From Bryopsis sp. KO-2023 (Eukaryota; Chlorophyta; Ulvophyceae; Bryopsidales; Bryopsidaceae), in contig BSYQ01000007.1 in NCBI GenBank assembly GCA_030272585.1, positions 1,244,001-1,308,000 on the forward strand: a stretch of 64,000 nucleotides of DNA, given 5' to 3'. The translations under genes and the position numbers were made by a program. The notes beneath the pieces were generated by a model. The model searched no databases and was not told where the DNA came from. It saw only the letters and a program-made list of their open reading frames with translations. Positions 1 through 11,826 of this stretch are shown one piece after another; positions within the stretch are counted from its first letter, which is position 1; each line of letters begins with the position of its first letter.

Positions 1-1155
1 CCTGGATGCAGGCAAGAATAAAAACCGCGTGATGGAAACGCCTTCCTTATCGTCTGCTAGAGTTTCTCTTTAGTTGAATTATTTGTGTGGGATTTTCTTG
101 TGCAAAGCTGAGCTTGTTGACGCACAGGGGGGAAGCATATCGTGGCACAGAGTCGTTTGATCTGGCTCTTCTCCTATACGCACTTGAAAGGATTCAACGC
201 AGACGGAGTCGACAGCCTGAAAGCGGCCGCAGCGGGGTTTGAGTTCGTATCGTCAAAAATGCGCGATCCCGTCAATGGCGGCTACTACTGGTCCGTCGAC
301 AAGCAAGGGAATGTTCAAGACGATCGCAAGATGATGTACGGCCAGAGCTTTGTTCTATACGCGTTCACCACCTACTTCAAGGCCTCAGGCGATCCAAAAG
401 CGAAGGGATTGGCCATGGAGCTGTTCCAAACGCTGGTCGACAAAGCGCAGGATACCACCACAGGATTCGGCGGCTGGTTCGAACACTTCACAGCCGATTG
501 GACTGTGTTGTCGGAGGGAGACACTCCGCTTTCTCAGCCCGGGTTGAAGTCGCAGAATTTCGTGATGCACTTTATGGAATCGCTTACCGACCTTCTTCTC
601 GTCACGGGCGATCCAACAGTGAGAAGCACTCTGACGCAGGTGGTTGATAAGGATGTTACCGTTTTCTATCCTCCCGATCCTGCGAAAATAGTCAGACGAG
701 TGGATTTTACTGGAGGTGCAACCGGAGGAACAGATGTGTATGCTCATGCGCTGGAATCTGCTTGGTTGAGGATCGAAGCGGAATCGGCTTTGGGTCGTGG
801 CCTGGATTGGAGCACTTTCGACGCGTACATGACAAATATGATCGCCAAGGGAATCGATGGGAAATCTGGAGGGATGTCTGACTCGGGGGAATTGGTTTGG
901 TGGGCCCAAGGCGAGGTGATGTCGGGTATCGCCGTGGACAAAGAGTTTAGAGGGGGCAAGCAACATGAGGAAGTCTTGTTGCGGCTGCTCCGATTTGTGG
1001 AGTGCCATTTGGTGGATCCGAATGATGGGATTTGGTGGTGGTCTGTGAACAGCGATGGGTCGGTTCGGAATGGCCGAAAATTCGGGAAATGGAAAGCTGG
1101 ATTCCATGCGGTCCGTGGGATGGTAAAGTTCGTGAAGGCATACAAGGGAACATAG
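1..1155 (+). CDS. N-acylglucosamine 2-epimerase / cellobiose 2-epimerase family protein (3' part)
   Basis: The gene runs in from the left edge. The main exon is 128-1155 (acceptor cgcacag at 121-127; in-frame GTG at 142 is internal, not a start), ending in TAG. Positions 1-11 probably end the previous exon at a GC donor (CAG|gcaaga), because the phase continues as LDAG-GKHIVAQSR. The protein has the (alpha/alpha)6-barrel look of the AGE family: KHIVAQSRLIW near the start, YGQSFVLYA, NFVMHFMESLTDL with a candidate catalytic His, LVWWAQGE, GIWWWSVN, and a C-terminal KWKAGFHAVRGM whose His matches the second active-site His of the family. Such enzymes interconvert C2 epimers of free sugars in the cytosol; the actual substrate cannot be read from sequence. 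No signal peptide or membrane segment is visible in the part seen. The family call is firm; specificity and the N-terminus are unknown. Confidence 0.85.
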
Positions 1156-3089
1156 GCATGATTTTGCAATTCTCAATTTTTGGTGGATTTCATGAGGAGC
1201 CCATCTACAACAAATACATTGTGCTTGAAATAGAGTGGACAAGGTCGAAGCTAGATGTGGGGTTTTGATTGGGGTTCAGCACCCAGTGGCACATGATTTT
1301 CGCAAATTTGTATTTTCTTTTCCGGTCTATCCCGCACCCCCCCCCCCCCCCCCCAAATAATAAGGAAATGTATTTTATGCACAATCAGTAGGATGTTCAT
1401 GGCTTCTTTTTGCTTGATTTGCAGTTCTGTGGTTCAGTCGGCTGATTCTCTGAACTGTGATTTTAGATAAACTTTAGCTTGTGGGGGTGACTCAAAGTCT
1501 ATGAACATAAACCCCTTGACCCAATGTTTTGAAGCCTTTGGAGTAAAAAGTGCTCTGGTAGATGTCAAAATGTTTCTGATTATCTGTGATTAAGTGCGTG
1601 CCTGCTGTAAGCAATTTCCTAGCCTTGCTTTTGCAACCAACACGTGTCTTTTCGATCGATTGATCAACAGGGGCAGTTTGCGCAATAACTACTTGGGTAA
1701 CTGAAAAAACAGGATTTGTTTCTTTTTCTTGTTGGATTCGGTGAAGAACTGTGCAAAGCCAAATACAAAGCCATCATCCACATAAATGTGTTGGGGGTTT
1801 GTGGCTTTGAAAGGGGCAGGCCATTGGAAAGAAACCAAAAAAGACCTTCCTGTAACACTACCATGCAACAAATGCCAATTTTTGCGAACATCAGAAAAAA
1901 AACGCCTATCAGTGTTTCAACAAGTTCTATTCTGAGTGAGTGAGGAAGAAACCAGTGACAAGCAGACGCAAAAAAATCTTGTTACCAATGTCCGAACAGC
2001 CGTACGAACGAGAATGAATGCACTCTCAAAAAAGAAAAATAGGAAAAAAAAATCAAACCAAATCCCCACTCTACTCCCTCGCACCGTTCTCCTTGCCTCG
2101 GTCCATTTCCCCCAAACCGTAGCCTAAAAAAAAAAAACCGCCAGCAGAGGTCATGCTCTTTATAAAAAGAAATCAAAACAATATTTGCCCACCGACAAGA
2201 ACAAGCCCATCTACCATATCTAATGAAAGAGTTCAATAAAAAAAGAAACTCAAGCTGAGGAAGAAAATACATAACGGGTATGGTCCATTGAATAATTCTG
2301 GGGAAAATTCAGCCAAAAAAAAACAAAAACTCCCCCTTGATTTCCTGCTCTCGTCTTTTTTCCCTTTTTTTTTTTTTAGAGGGAGAAAAACAATGGTCCA
2401 ATTCCCTCAGGATAAACAAATGGATATGTTGACATAATGCACCCTCTCTACACATACAGCCCAATGAGCCAACTAAAACAACTCTCATCATTACTCCTTC
2501 CCCTTCCTAACTTTTTCCCAATCCAAATGCAACTCCAGGTGGGTGGTAAAAGCAAGCTATGTGCAGCAGCAAGGGAGGGTGCTAAAAAATCTGGTAAAAA
2601 ACACACCAATATTCGTTGAGGGGGTGGTTGTCCTATAATTGTTTTGAAACAACAGACGCATTTTAGGTTTCCTCCCTCCTCCACACGTTCACTTTATTTT
2701 TTTCATTTTTTCGGAGTTTTGCTGATCAGAATATTTATGAAAAAAAGACTATTTGTCAAGATTTTTCAAAGTCTTCCCCCCCCCCCCCTTTTTTTTTGAC
2801 CTGAAACACTTTGGCTGTAAGGAAACATGCTTGGATTGAGTGGGCACAAAAACGATCAGTCTCTCAACCTCTGTATTTTGCTTTTATTTTTGCTTCATTA
2901 TTATCTTATTCATCCTGTTTAATTTTTTTTTATCAAACTTTTTTACTCTCGTCTTCGGCCACTTTCACGCAAAACATTTCATTTAATCAATCTTGATTTA
3001 AAGAAAAGATCAAACCTCCCCCCTCCCCCCCCCCCCCCCGCTTTTTTTTTTGTGATGAGATGCAACTCACCACAATCGACTATGAATTC
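1156..3089. other. Convergent intergenic region, 3' flanks
   Basis: This stretch separates the ends of two convergent genes and should hold both 3' UTRs. It is AT-rich with long homopolymers, including C-runs near 1338-1354, 2777-2787 and 3025-3039 and several A or T runs. I see no exon with family resemblance on either strand. Confidence 0.6.
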
Positions 3090-5081
3090 TCAATGCTCCT
3101 CAATCTGTGGTAAATTCATGATTTCTTCCACAGCCACGCTGGGCGTCAGATTTCCATCCAGTACTTGGGCAACAGCAGTGAGAACCGGTAATTGGACCTT
3201 ATATTTCCTTGCCAAACCAATCACAGCACCAGCAGTGGCGACACCTTCTGCAACCTGCAACAAAACACTTCACTTCATGGAGCTTCATTTTCATTTTTTG
3301 GCACTTCATGGAGCATTCATCCTCCCCAACCCCACCCCCCAAAAAAAGAAAGAAAACAAAATTCAAAAAATCAAAAGGGGACCAGCAGCAGCCGACTCGC
3401 TAAGAGGAATTTCCAGATTGAAGGGAAGGGTGGGCATTGTCAGAAAAATATGTGGCTGTGAAAACCCTTTAAAAATGGAACCTTGATTCAATGCATAAAT
3501 TGCTTTCGGCCGTTTCTTGAAAATGCTGCCATCTCTTGTTCCCGGCTGTACAATCGTATTCCAGTCGATATAACCCCCCCCCAACCCCTCCACAATCTTC
3601 CCAGCCCCCCACCTGTGTGCTCGTCTCCAAGATTTCTGACAAACTCTCCCCTTTCCCCAATCTAAGCCCAACAGTTCGATTTCTCGACAAGTCGCCATAA
3701 CACGTCAGCATTATGTCCCCCAATCCTGACAACCCCGCCACCGTTTCTGGCCTCGCACCCATCTTCTTCGACAACCATCGAATCTCGCTGCAGCCCTGGG
3801 CGATCAACCCAGCCATAGCATTATGCCCCAAATCTAAGCCTTCCACAATCCCAGCAGCTATTGCCAACACGTTCTTGGTGGCTCCGCACACCTCCACCCC
3901 CACCACATCGGCACTCGTATTCACCCGGACGTACTGACTAGCGAACAGTTGCTGTATTCTTCGGGCTAGCTTCCTGTCTCGGGATGCTGCCACGAACGAC
4001 GTGGGTCGCCTCTCCATAATTTCCCGAGCGAAGGATGGGCCAGACATGAAAACGCTGGGTTGTCTCCGTTCGAGGGCGCTGCGGATGAGTTCGGACATCA
4101 TTTGGCAGGAATCGCTTTCCAGCCCCTTGCTCACCGAAATAACGGGGACGTTTTGGGGGAGGAGGTGTTTGATGCTACGTAGAAATTGCCTGCTGTGTTG
4201 AACGGGCACCGCATGGACAGCATATTCCGCTCCATAAATTGCATCCACTTTGTTTGTCGTGGCCCTTAGGTTTGTTGGAAGCCTGAAATCCTAACGAGAA
4301 GATGCAACACAATTGAACATCCGCTGGGTTTCGACATGCTCCATTCATAGAAGAAAAGCTAAGCCCTTCATTAATTCTTGGGAGAGTCGGTGGAGACTTG
4401 GCATGACACTGAAATGAAGCATACGTATTGTGCTGGAGGTAAGGGATGCCCACATTCATTTCTAAAAAACCACCACATTTCGCTCAGGAAAAAAAAATCC
4501 CCAAAAAGAAAACAAAATCACTCCTCCAACCCATCCAGATTTCCGTGGCATGGTTGCTTCTGAAAATTTGGTTTTCAGGCATGGACTCCAATGTGATGCC
4601 AAATCAGAATTTAGAATAGAGAAGGCATGCTGTTCTGACTAATGATTCAATGATTACTATTCACCTCTAGATACCGAGTGTTGCAATGCCGGTTGTTGAT
4701 GTCTTCCACCAAATCGGCATCCCTCAGCAGCATCACGACGTCCAACTCCTGACTTTGTCTGGCCAAAGCCGTCCCCACAGCCGTCCCGAACGACCCTCCA
4801 CCCAAAACAGCGATTTTGTTCACATCACTCACTTCGTTCTTGCCGTTGCTCCGCGTCCGAAAAATTCTAGACCAACGCATCAGGGTGTCCCAGGACTCCC
4901 TCACCTCCGTCCTATCCACCCCAGTGTTAATCATTTTGTCGGGGAGATCGGCGCTTGCGCTGCGCCGAAGGCATTGGCGATTTCGACGAACGTTCACCTG
5001 CCGTGATTTGAAACGGCTCAGGCGCAGGCAATCCCCTCGTCCACCCCCTCGCAACCCGCAGTTGGGACGTGAGTTGGCCAT
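3090..5081 (-). CDS. GLY1: Plastid-type NAD-dependent glycerol-3-phosphate dehydrogenase (GLY1/SFD1-like)
   Basis: Three exons on the minus strand, 5081-4665, 4290-3613 and 3254-3090, all joined in phase 0, encode 419 aa, close to plant GLY1. The enzyme reduces dihydroxyacetone phosphate to glycerol-3-phosphate; in plants this isoform feeds plastid glycerolipid synthesis. The NAD-binding motif KIAVLGGGSFGTA follows a region (WDTLMRWSRIF) characteristic of the plant plastid form. Later come HAVPVQ, SVSKGLE, SGPSFA, the catalytic-core motif GATKNVLAIAAGI and AGLSGLGDIMLTC, and the C-terminus MNLPQIEEH is nearly that of the Arabidopsis protein. The first 50 or so residues are rich in Arg and Ser, as in a transit peptide. 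MANSRPN at 5081 is the first ATG after an in-frame stop. Plastid location is inferred. Confidence 0.95.
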
Positions 5082-5523
5082 CCTATTCCCGAAGCTCCCT
5101 TCCGTTGTTGACGTCTTTCCCGATATCGAGGTCCAACCGAGCGCACTGCGCGTCGATATAAAAACGCAAGCTTGTCTGCTTTCGCCCAATGCTGATGCTT
5201 AGCCCCTCAGAATTCGATAGGCTTTTTCGAACTCACGCGCATTTCTGTTGATTGCGGCTCCGTGGGTGTCTCCACTTGCGGCAAGGCGTACGGATAGCTT
5301 CGAGTTCTGGTCGATGGCCACGCGACGCAAAAAATACTCCTTTTTCCGCGCAAACCGCGGAAAAAGTCCACCTCGTCAGGACAAGAATCAAGAAGATTTT
5401 GACGGATTTTGCCGTACCGCCAGCCACCTCCGAAAGGAACGTAAGCACCAGTAATTCAACGAATCTTTGCACACCTTCGGCATCAATTTGTTCCAGAAAT
5501 GCTGTTTGGGTGGTTCGTGAGAT
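5082..5523. promoter_or_regulatory. Divergent promoter region between GPDH and arsenite methyltransferase 1
   Basis: This 442-bp gap lies between two start codons facing apart and is richer in CpG than the introns around it. It must hold the 5' UTRs and presumably both promoters. I see no clear TATA box or other named element. Confidence 0.45.
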
Positions 5524-8031
5524 ATGTTGAATGTCAGCTGTCGCTCCGGGTGCCTTGGCGTTAACACACTCAGGAGCCACTCCCGCCGTGCCAGTCTGAA
5601 ACCCAGCACTCTCAACAGGAATTTCAGGATGAGTTGCAGCGCCAAAGAAGCAAAGAAGACCTCATGCTGCGGGCCCAAGGAGCCCGTGCCAGAAAAGAAA
5701 GCCTCCTCTTGCTGCGGTCCCTCCAACGGAGCCAAGGCGGAAAAGCCGTCGGCGGCGTCCGTGCTGGGGGATGCCAAGACGTACGATCTGGTGCAGGATT
5801 ACTATGGAAAAGTGCTGTCCACTTCCAAGGATCTTAAAACCAGTGCCTGCACCGCGGCGGGCGCTCCCCACCCCTATTTGAAGGCCCTGATGAAGAGCGT
5901 TCCAAAAGAAATCATGTCTAAGTTTTATGGTTGCGGTGCGCCGTTGCCTTTGGGGATTACTGGTCTGCGAGTTTTGGACCTCGGCAGCGGATCTGGCAGA
6001 GATTGTTATCTATCCGCCCTGCTCGTTGGCGAAAAGGGCTTCGTCACTGGCCTGGATATGACTGACGAGCAACTCGACGTCTCGAAAAAATACGTCGACG
6101 AATTTTGCACCAATGCCGGGTATGGCAAGCCTAACATGAAGTTCATCAAGGGGCATATGGAGTATCTGGACAAGGCGGGCGTCGAGGACGAATCGGTGGA
6201 CATCGTGATAAGCAACTGCGTGGTGAACTTGTCTCCGGATAAGCCTCGCGTTTTGAGCGAGGCTTACAGAGTGCTGGCACCTGGTGGGGAGTTCTACTTC
6301 AGTGACGTCTATGCGGATAGACGCTTACCAGAGGAAGCACGGAAAAATGAGGTGTGTTTTCTCTCGCGATTCAGCGGCCAATACATAATAAAAATTTCAA
6401 CGGAATTTGGTGGATTGTTTTGGATGGTATGTAGTTCAAGCTCCATGCAAAGAAGCAGTTTTGTTGAAAACACCCTCAGAGATTTTAGATGATCGTATCT
6501 GAGTGGAAATTTGGTGGCCCTGGGTAGGGGTTTTTTGAAACCGGCTCTACTTTCGGATACCACCAAAGAAGACATTTGTGATTAAATAAATAAATACTAA
6601 TAAATAATATATTTATATCTGGAGAACACTTGGTGGAAACTATTTTTAAGAAATTGAAAGAAAAAAGAAAATGACCCATTTCATTCGTTATCAGAAAAAA
6701 GAAACCCTGTTCCCCTTTCTATAACAAAAACACCAACAATAAAAGCTGGCAATGTCTTGAAATGTTGGGAAATCCCAAGAAGGGTCCCCCTACATGCTTG
6801 TTTCCAGCTCATGATATCATGAAACTAATAATGTTGCTTTTCTTTTCCATTTTTCTCACTTCAAGGTGCTGTGGGGCGAATGCGTGTCTGGTGCCCTGTA
6901 CGTCGAGGATTTCAAGAGAATCGCCAGGGAAGTAGGATTTTCCGATCCTCGCGAGTTATCTCAAGGGCCTATCGAAATCCATGATCCTGACCTGTTGGCG
7001 GTCACTGGAGAGGCCAAATTCTATTCCATCACTTATCGGTGAGTCGTGGTTATAAAACTTTATTGCTATAACACCACATCCAGCTTTTTTTTTGCCTTTA
7101 ACTGGAAAATAGAAGAACATAAATAGACACGAGTATAATCTCAAAGTATTGAGCCAGAGTGGTCAGACTGGTGGTCAGTTCTTGGTTTCAGTTGGCCGAT
7201 AATACTACTGGCAGATCGTGCACTGGACTGGTTGTGGTTATTTGCTTTGTTTGAACCAAAAAAAAGAAAACGGAAAGAGAGAGTCCAATAATGTAGGGTT
7301 GAATAGAAAGCTCTTTTTTGAAATTTTGTCCTCTTTCATTTGTGTTTTTAAATCATTTTCATTGCAGCCATAGCCTTCCTCCCTTGAGCCAGTTTCACTC
7401 AGAACACCCTAATTCTGCTAATACGTTACCTGTGGTGGTACAGTTTGTTCAAGGCCCCCGGATTGCTGGAGCTGACCAACGAAGACTACGGCCAATATGC
7501 AATTTACAAGGTCAGCTTATCCAAAATATTATCATTTTTTTTTAAGGTGCTTCTTCCCAAGCTCTCAGCCTTGGGTTGGTTTTCATTATGGTCCGAAAAA
7601 AAGCCACTGAAAGAAAATGGCACAGAGAGTTTGTATTGTAGCAGACAATGAATTTCTGGAATGGCTGGAATTTCTTGACAGGGCACCATCAAGGGTCATG
7701 AGAATGCATATGAGTTGGATGAGAACAACAGGTTTGTGAAGGGTAAGCCTGCTCTTGTCAGCGGAAACACTGCAGCCATGCTGGGAGAAAACAATGTCAG
7801 CTGGTTATCCCCACACTTCCAGGTGAGGCACTTCGAAATTTTTTCTTGGACATAAGAAACTGAAGAGCAATGGGAAAGGTTGGACAAATTATGCTATCTG
7901 TCTCTGAGTAAGTAACTGCTTTCCAGGTTGTGGGGGATCGCTCCGTGCACTATGGCTTGATGGAAAGCCAAACAAGACCCGCCGCTTCAGCCCCCTCCGC
8001 CCCCCCTGCTGCTTCAGGGGGATGCTGTTAG
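5524..8031 (+). CDS. arsM: Arsenite methyltransferase, copy 1 (ArsM/AS3MT family)
   Basis: Five exons (5524-6351, 6866-7038, 7444-7510, 7682-7822, 7927-8031) encode 437 aa. ArsM transfers methyl groups from S-adenosylmethionine to trivalent arsenic, giving methylated or volatile species. The SAM-binding motif VLDLGSGSGRDC is at about residues 150-161. Candidate arsenic-binding cysteines sit in KFYGCGAP, in SGRDCYL and in ISNCVVNLSP. The N-terminal region carries two CCGP motifs (near residues 48 and 63) and the protein ends SGGCC, vicinal-Cys features typical of this family. Translation from 5524 adds 35 residues, rich in Ser and Arg and possibly an organelle leader, before the internal start MSCSAKE at 5629; the second copy lacks this in-frame extension. 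All introns are GT-AG and lie at the same codons as in copy 2. Family call firm; targeting inferred. Confidence 0.93.
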
Positions 8032-9045
8032 ATGATACCTTGAACGGTTGTGCAAAATCCAGAAAATATCTTCTATCAAAAAAACATACAGAAAAGAGCT
8101 AAATTGGGGAAAGGGGATCTCATCTTGGAACCAGCAATAGCATTAATGGGTGAAACCAAAGGTTGTAAATGGAGAGTTGCCCTTGTTTCGACATTGAGTA
8201 TAAGTAAGAACAGAAGAAGAACCCCTCACGCTTGGGGCTAGAATCCTTTGTGTCTATTTAGTGGTGCTGGTATGTATCGTGGTGGTCATATCATTTTTTT
8301 TTAAAAGCCGGTTTCGAGCCTGGAGAAGCAGGGATTGTGGTGTTGAGGGTTTTGTAGCTTTGGAAGTTATAGACAGAATGCAATCATCTGGAGAGGATGT
8401 ACTTTGGGGGACGTGAAAAACGAAAAAAAATTAAAGACCTGCTCATGAGATTGGGGGAAGGGCAGAACTTTGCTCCATGAAATAACATCCATGTGCTGTT
8501 GAGTTTGTGGAGTGGTAAACAAGCCGTTCCGTTCCAAGACTATGAAAACCACCTTTTCTTGATTCTTCCCCCTCAAATGTTATGAATTTGGCCTGTGTAC
8601 GTGTGGCCAGCACTCCAACCCAACAAAAGTCAAACTGGGGCTGTCTGTATTTCGAGGTTATCACTACCCACCACTACGTGATTTTCCAAAAACTTGGTTC
8701 GTGGTGAATGTTGGGTCCTTTTCACCTCCCCCCTTCGTTTCAATGAGCGAAAGAAACGAAAGTGAGTAACAGAGCTTCAGCTCTCCTCAAGTATTCCTGG
8801 CAACGATATTACCTCGGATCGTTGCCAACAAAACTGTCTACTAAACTGACCCATTGATTCCACACTGTCAAATTCGATGTTGTTTGGGTGGTTCTGCAGT
8901 CGCTGCCCGCAAGTAGATTCTGGATATTCTACAGTATATTCCGAGGTCAGATGACTACTGGATTTGTGAGATATGTTAGCTGTCGCTCTGAGGCCGCTCA
9001 GAGACCGCTCTCGCCGTGCCTCTAAGTTTCGACAGGACACTCAGG
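8032..9045. other. Spacer between the arsenite methyltransferase copies
   Basis: The first part is 3' flank of copy 1. A stretch near 8466-8690 (for example gctccatgaaataacatcc) is repeated in the same orientation downstream of copy 2 near 11880-12080, so the duplicated unit includes 3' flank. About 430 bp just after the copy 1 stop has no counterpart after copy 2. An upstream ATG at 8973 opens a 153-codon frame overlapping the copy 2 start out of frame. Confidence 0.6.
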
Positions 9046-11826
9046 ATGAGTTGCTGCGCCGTAGAAACCAAGACCTCAAGCTGCGGTCTCTCAAACGGAA
9101 CCAAGGCGGAAAAGCTGTCGCCGCCATCCGTGCTGGGGGATGCCAAGACTTACGATCTGGTGCAGGATTACTATGGAAAAGTGCTGTCCACCTCCGAGGA
9201 TCTCAAAACCAACGCATGCTCCGCAGGTGGGGCTCCCCACCCCTACTTGAAGGCCCTGATGAAGAGCGTTCCAAAAGAAATTATGGCCAAATTTTACGGT
9301 TGCGGTGCGCCGGTGCCTTTGGGGATTACTGGTCTGCGAGTTTTGGACCTGGGCAGCGGATCTGGCAGAGATTGTTATCTATCCGCCCTGCTAGTGGGCG
9401 AAAAGGGCTTCGTCACTGGTGTGGACATGACTGACGAACAACTCGACATCTCGAAAGAATACGTCGACGATTTTTGCACCAATGCCGGGTATGGCAAGCC
9501 TAACATGAAGTTCATCAAGGGGCATATGGAATATCTGGACAAGGCGGGCGTCGAGGACGAATCGGTGGACATCGTGATAAGCAACTGCACGGTAAACCTG
9601 TCTCCGAACAAGCATCGTGTTTTGAGCGAAGCTTACAGAGCGCTGGCACCTGGTGGGGAGTTCTACTTCAGCGACGTCTATGCGGACAGACGCTTACCAG
9701 AAGAAGCACGGAAAAACGAGGTGTGTTTTCCTCCTCGCGATTCAGCGGCCAAGAACAAATAAATATTATCTGCCAACTAATATTTTTGAGAAAAATCACA
9801 CCACGTCACATCAGTCACATCAGTCACCTCTCGTCCCCGGGGGGGCGACGCCTATTACCCAATCGAGTATAGAGGCGTCCCCTCCCGCAGGAAAAAACAA
9901 AGAGGCAAACACTGGCTATGTGGATCAAGACCTCACTTTCTATTCACACAGACCCAAGGCGACCCGAGTTTGAACCTTGCCCTTCCCATCCGTGTAAAAA
10001 ACTGCTACTGTTTCGATTTTCTCTGCCTCAACTCGCTTCTGTTGCGCCCAAAGCAATCCAGTGTTTGACAGCAAACCCTGGACGGGTCGTTCAGATTAAT
10101 AAAATGAGATGGAATAGAATGAGTGATGGTTGAACTGTTGGAACGGTGTGCCAGTCACTGGCAAGGACAATATATGGGTTGAAGCGGGAAGAAAAAGATG
10201 TCTGTTTAAAAAGATGGGAGCGTCAAAAAAAAAAAAAAGAAAGCTTCTTTCAGAACGAGCCTTGCTGGACGTCTCAGGTCGATGGACTTGACTGTAAACT
10301 TTACTACGAATCAGCAGAAATGGCAAACTGCACAGAACACTTCTTCATACATTGTGGCATGGCAAATATATTGCTATTATATATATATATGTACCAATTA
10401 TATAAGTTGATTGAGACAACTAATCAAGTCAACCCGCCCTAATAACTAAAAGATTTCAAGGTAGTGTGACCAATTTTGGACATCACTCTTTTCAGGTGTT
10501 GGCAATTTTTTTTATTTTTACTGCAAGCTTCTTTTGTTATCCGAAAATAAACCCGGTTCCAAAATAAAGTTCCCAGAGCCACCAAATTTCCACTCAAATA
10601 TGATCATCCGAAATCAGTAAAGATGATTTTAACAAAACTGCTTCTTTGCACAAAGATTGAACTACATACCATCCAGAAAAATCTACCAAATTCCACATGC
10701 TTATTTCCAGCTCATGATATGTTGATTAAATATTTTCTCATTTTTCTCATTTGAAAGGCTCTGTGGGGCGAAGGCCTTTCTGGTTCTCTGTACTTCGAGG
10801 ACTTCAAGAGACTTGCAAGGGAAACAGGATTCGCTGATCCTCGCGAGTTATCACGAGGGCCCATCGTAATCCGTGATCCATACCTGTTGGCAGTCACTGG
10901 AGATGCCAAATTCTATTCCATCACTTATCGGTGAGTTGCAGTCAGAAAACTGGATTGTTACAACATTTCAATCGATTTTCAGCCTTTCATTGAAATATAA
11001 AACAAGCAAGTTAAAAAATATGCATGTCTGTACATAAAGGCAGGGAGGCTAGACTGGTGGTCCGTTCTAGTTTCAGTTGGACGATAACACCCTCTTTCGA
11101 TTCGTGTCCTGAAATAGCCTTCCTCCATTGCGCCATTTTCACTCAAACGCCTGTTTTGAGTGACAAACACCCTAATTTTGCTAATACGTTGCCTGTGGTG
11201 GTGCAGTTTGTTCAAGGCCCCCGGATTGCTCGAGCCGACCAACGAAGACTACGGCCAATATGCAATTTACAAGGTCAGCTTATCGAAAAGATTATAAGTT
11301 TCTTTTTCCTCAAGCTCTCAGCCTTGGGTTGGTTTTCATTATGGTCCAAAAAAAAGCCACTGAAAGGAAATGGCACATAGAGTCTGGACCTCTGTATTGT
11401 AGCAGACAATGAATTTCTGGGATGGCTGCATTGACAGGGCACCATCAAGGGTCATGAAAATGCATATGATTTGGATGAGAACAACAGGTTTGTGAAGGGT
11501 AAGCCTGCTCTGGTCAGCGGAAACACTGCAGCCATGCTGGGAGAAAACAATGTCAGCTGGTTATCCCCACACTTCCAGGTGAGGCGCTCTTCTTTTCTCA
11601 AAACACATCTTATCGCTCCTCTATCCAGTTCAAAAAAATTTCTTTGACAAAAAAACCAAAGGGAAAGGGGGAAGATTGGACAAATCACGCTGTCTGTCTC
11701 TGAGTAAGTACTGCTTTCCAGGTTGTGGGGGATCGCTCCGTACACTATGGTTTGATGGAGAGCCAAACAAGACCCGCCGCTTCAGGCCCCCCCGCCCCCC
11801 CTGCTGCTTCAGGGGGATGCTGTTAG
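9046..11826 (+). CDS. arsM: Arsenite methyltransferase, copy 2 (ArsM/AS3MT family)
   Basis: Exons 9046-9720, 10758-10930, 11207-11273, 11438-11578 and 11722-11826 encode 386 aa with the exon structure of copy 1; exons 2 to 5 have identical lengths (173, 67, 141, 105 nt). The SAM motif VLDLGSGSGRDC, KFYGCGAP, ISNCTVNLSP and the terminal SGGCC are kept, so the enzyme looks intact. The N-terminus is shorter: MSCCAVETKTSSCG has a single CC and a single CG where copy 1 has two CCGP motifs. Differences cluster in the N-terminus and exon 2. I start at 9046 because it aligns with the internal Met of copy 1 and the upstream ATG at 8973 is out of frame by 73 nt. Intron 1 is 1037 nt against 514 nt in copy 1. 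Without the leader this copy may be cytosolic (inference). Confidence 0.92.

Noticed and set aside
385..1242. Long minus-strand open frame opposite the sugar epimerase exon
   Set aside because: It is the complement of a clearly recognised coding exon and has no family resemblance or splice context.
8973..9434. 153-codon frame overlapping the start of arsenite methyltransferase copy 2
   Set aside because: It is a +1 shadow of the arsM exon; kept only as a possible uORF start, not as a protein gene.
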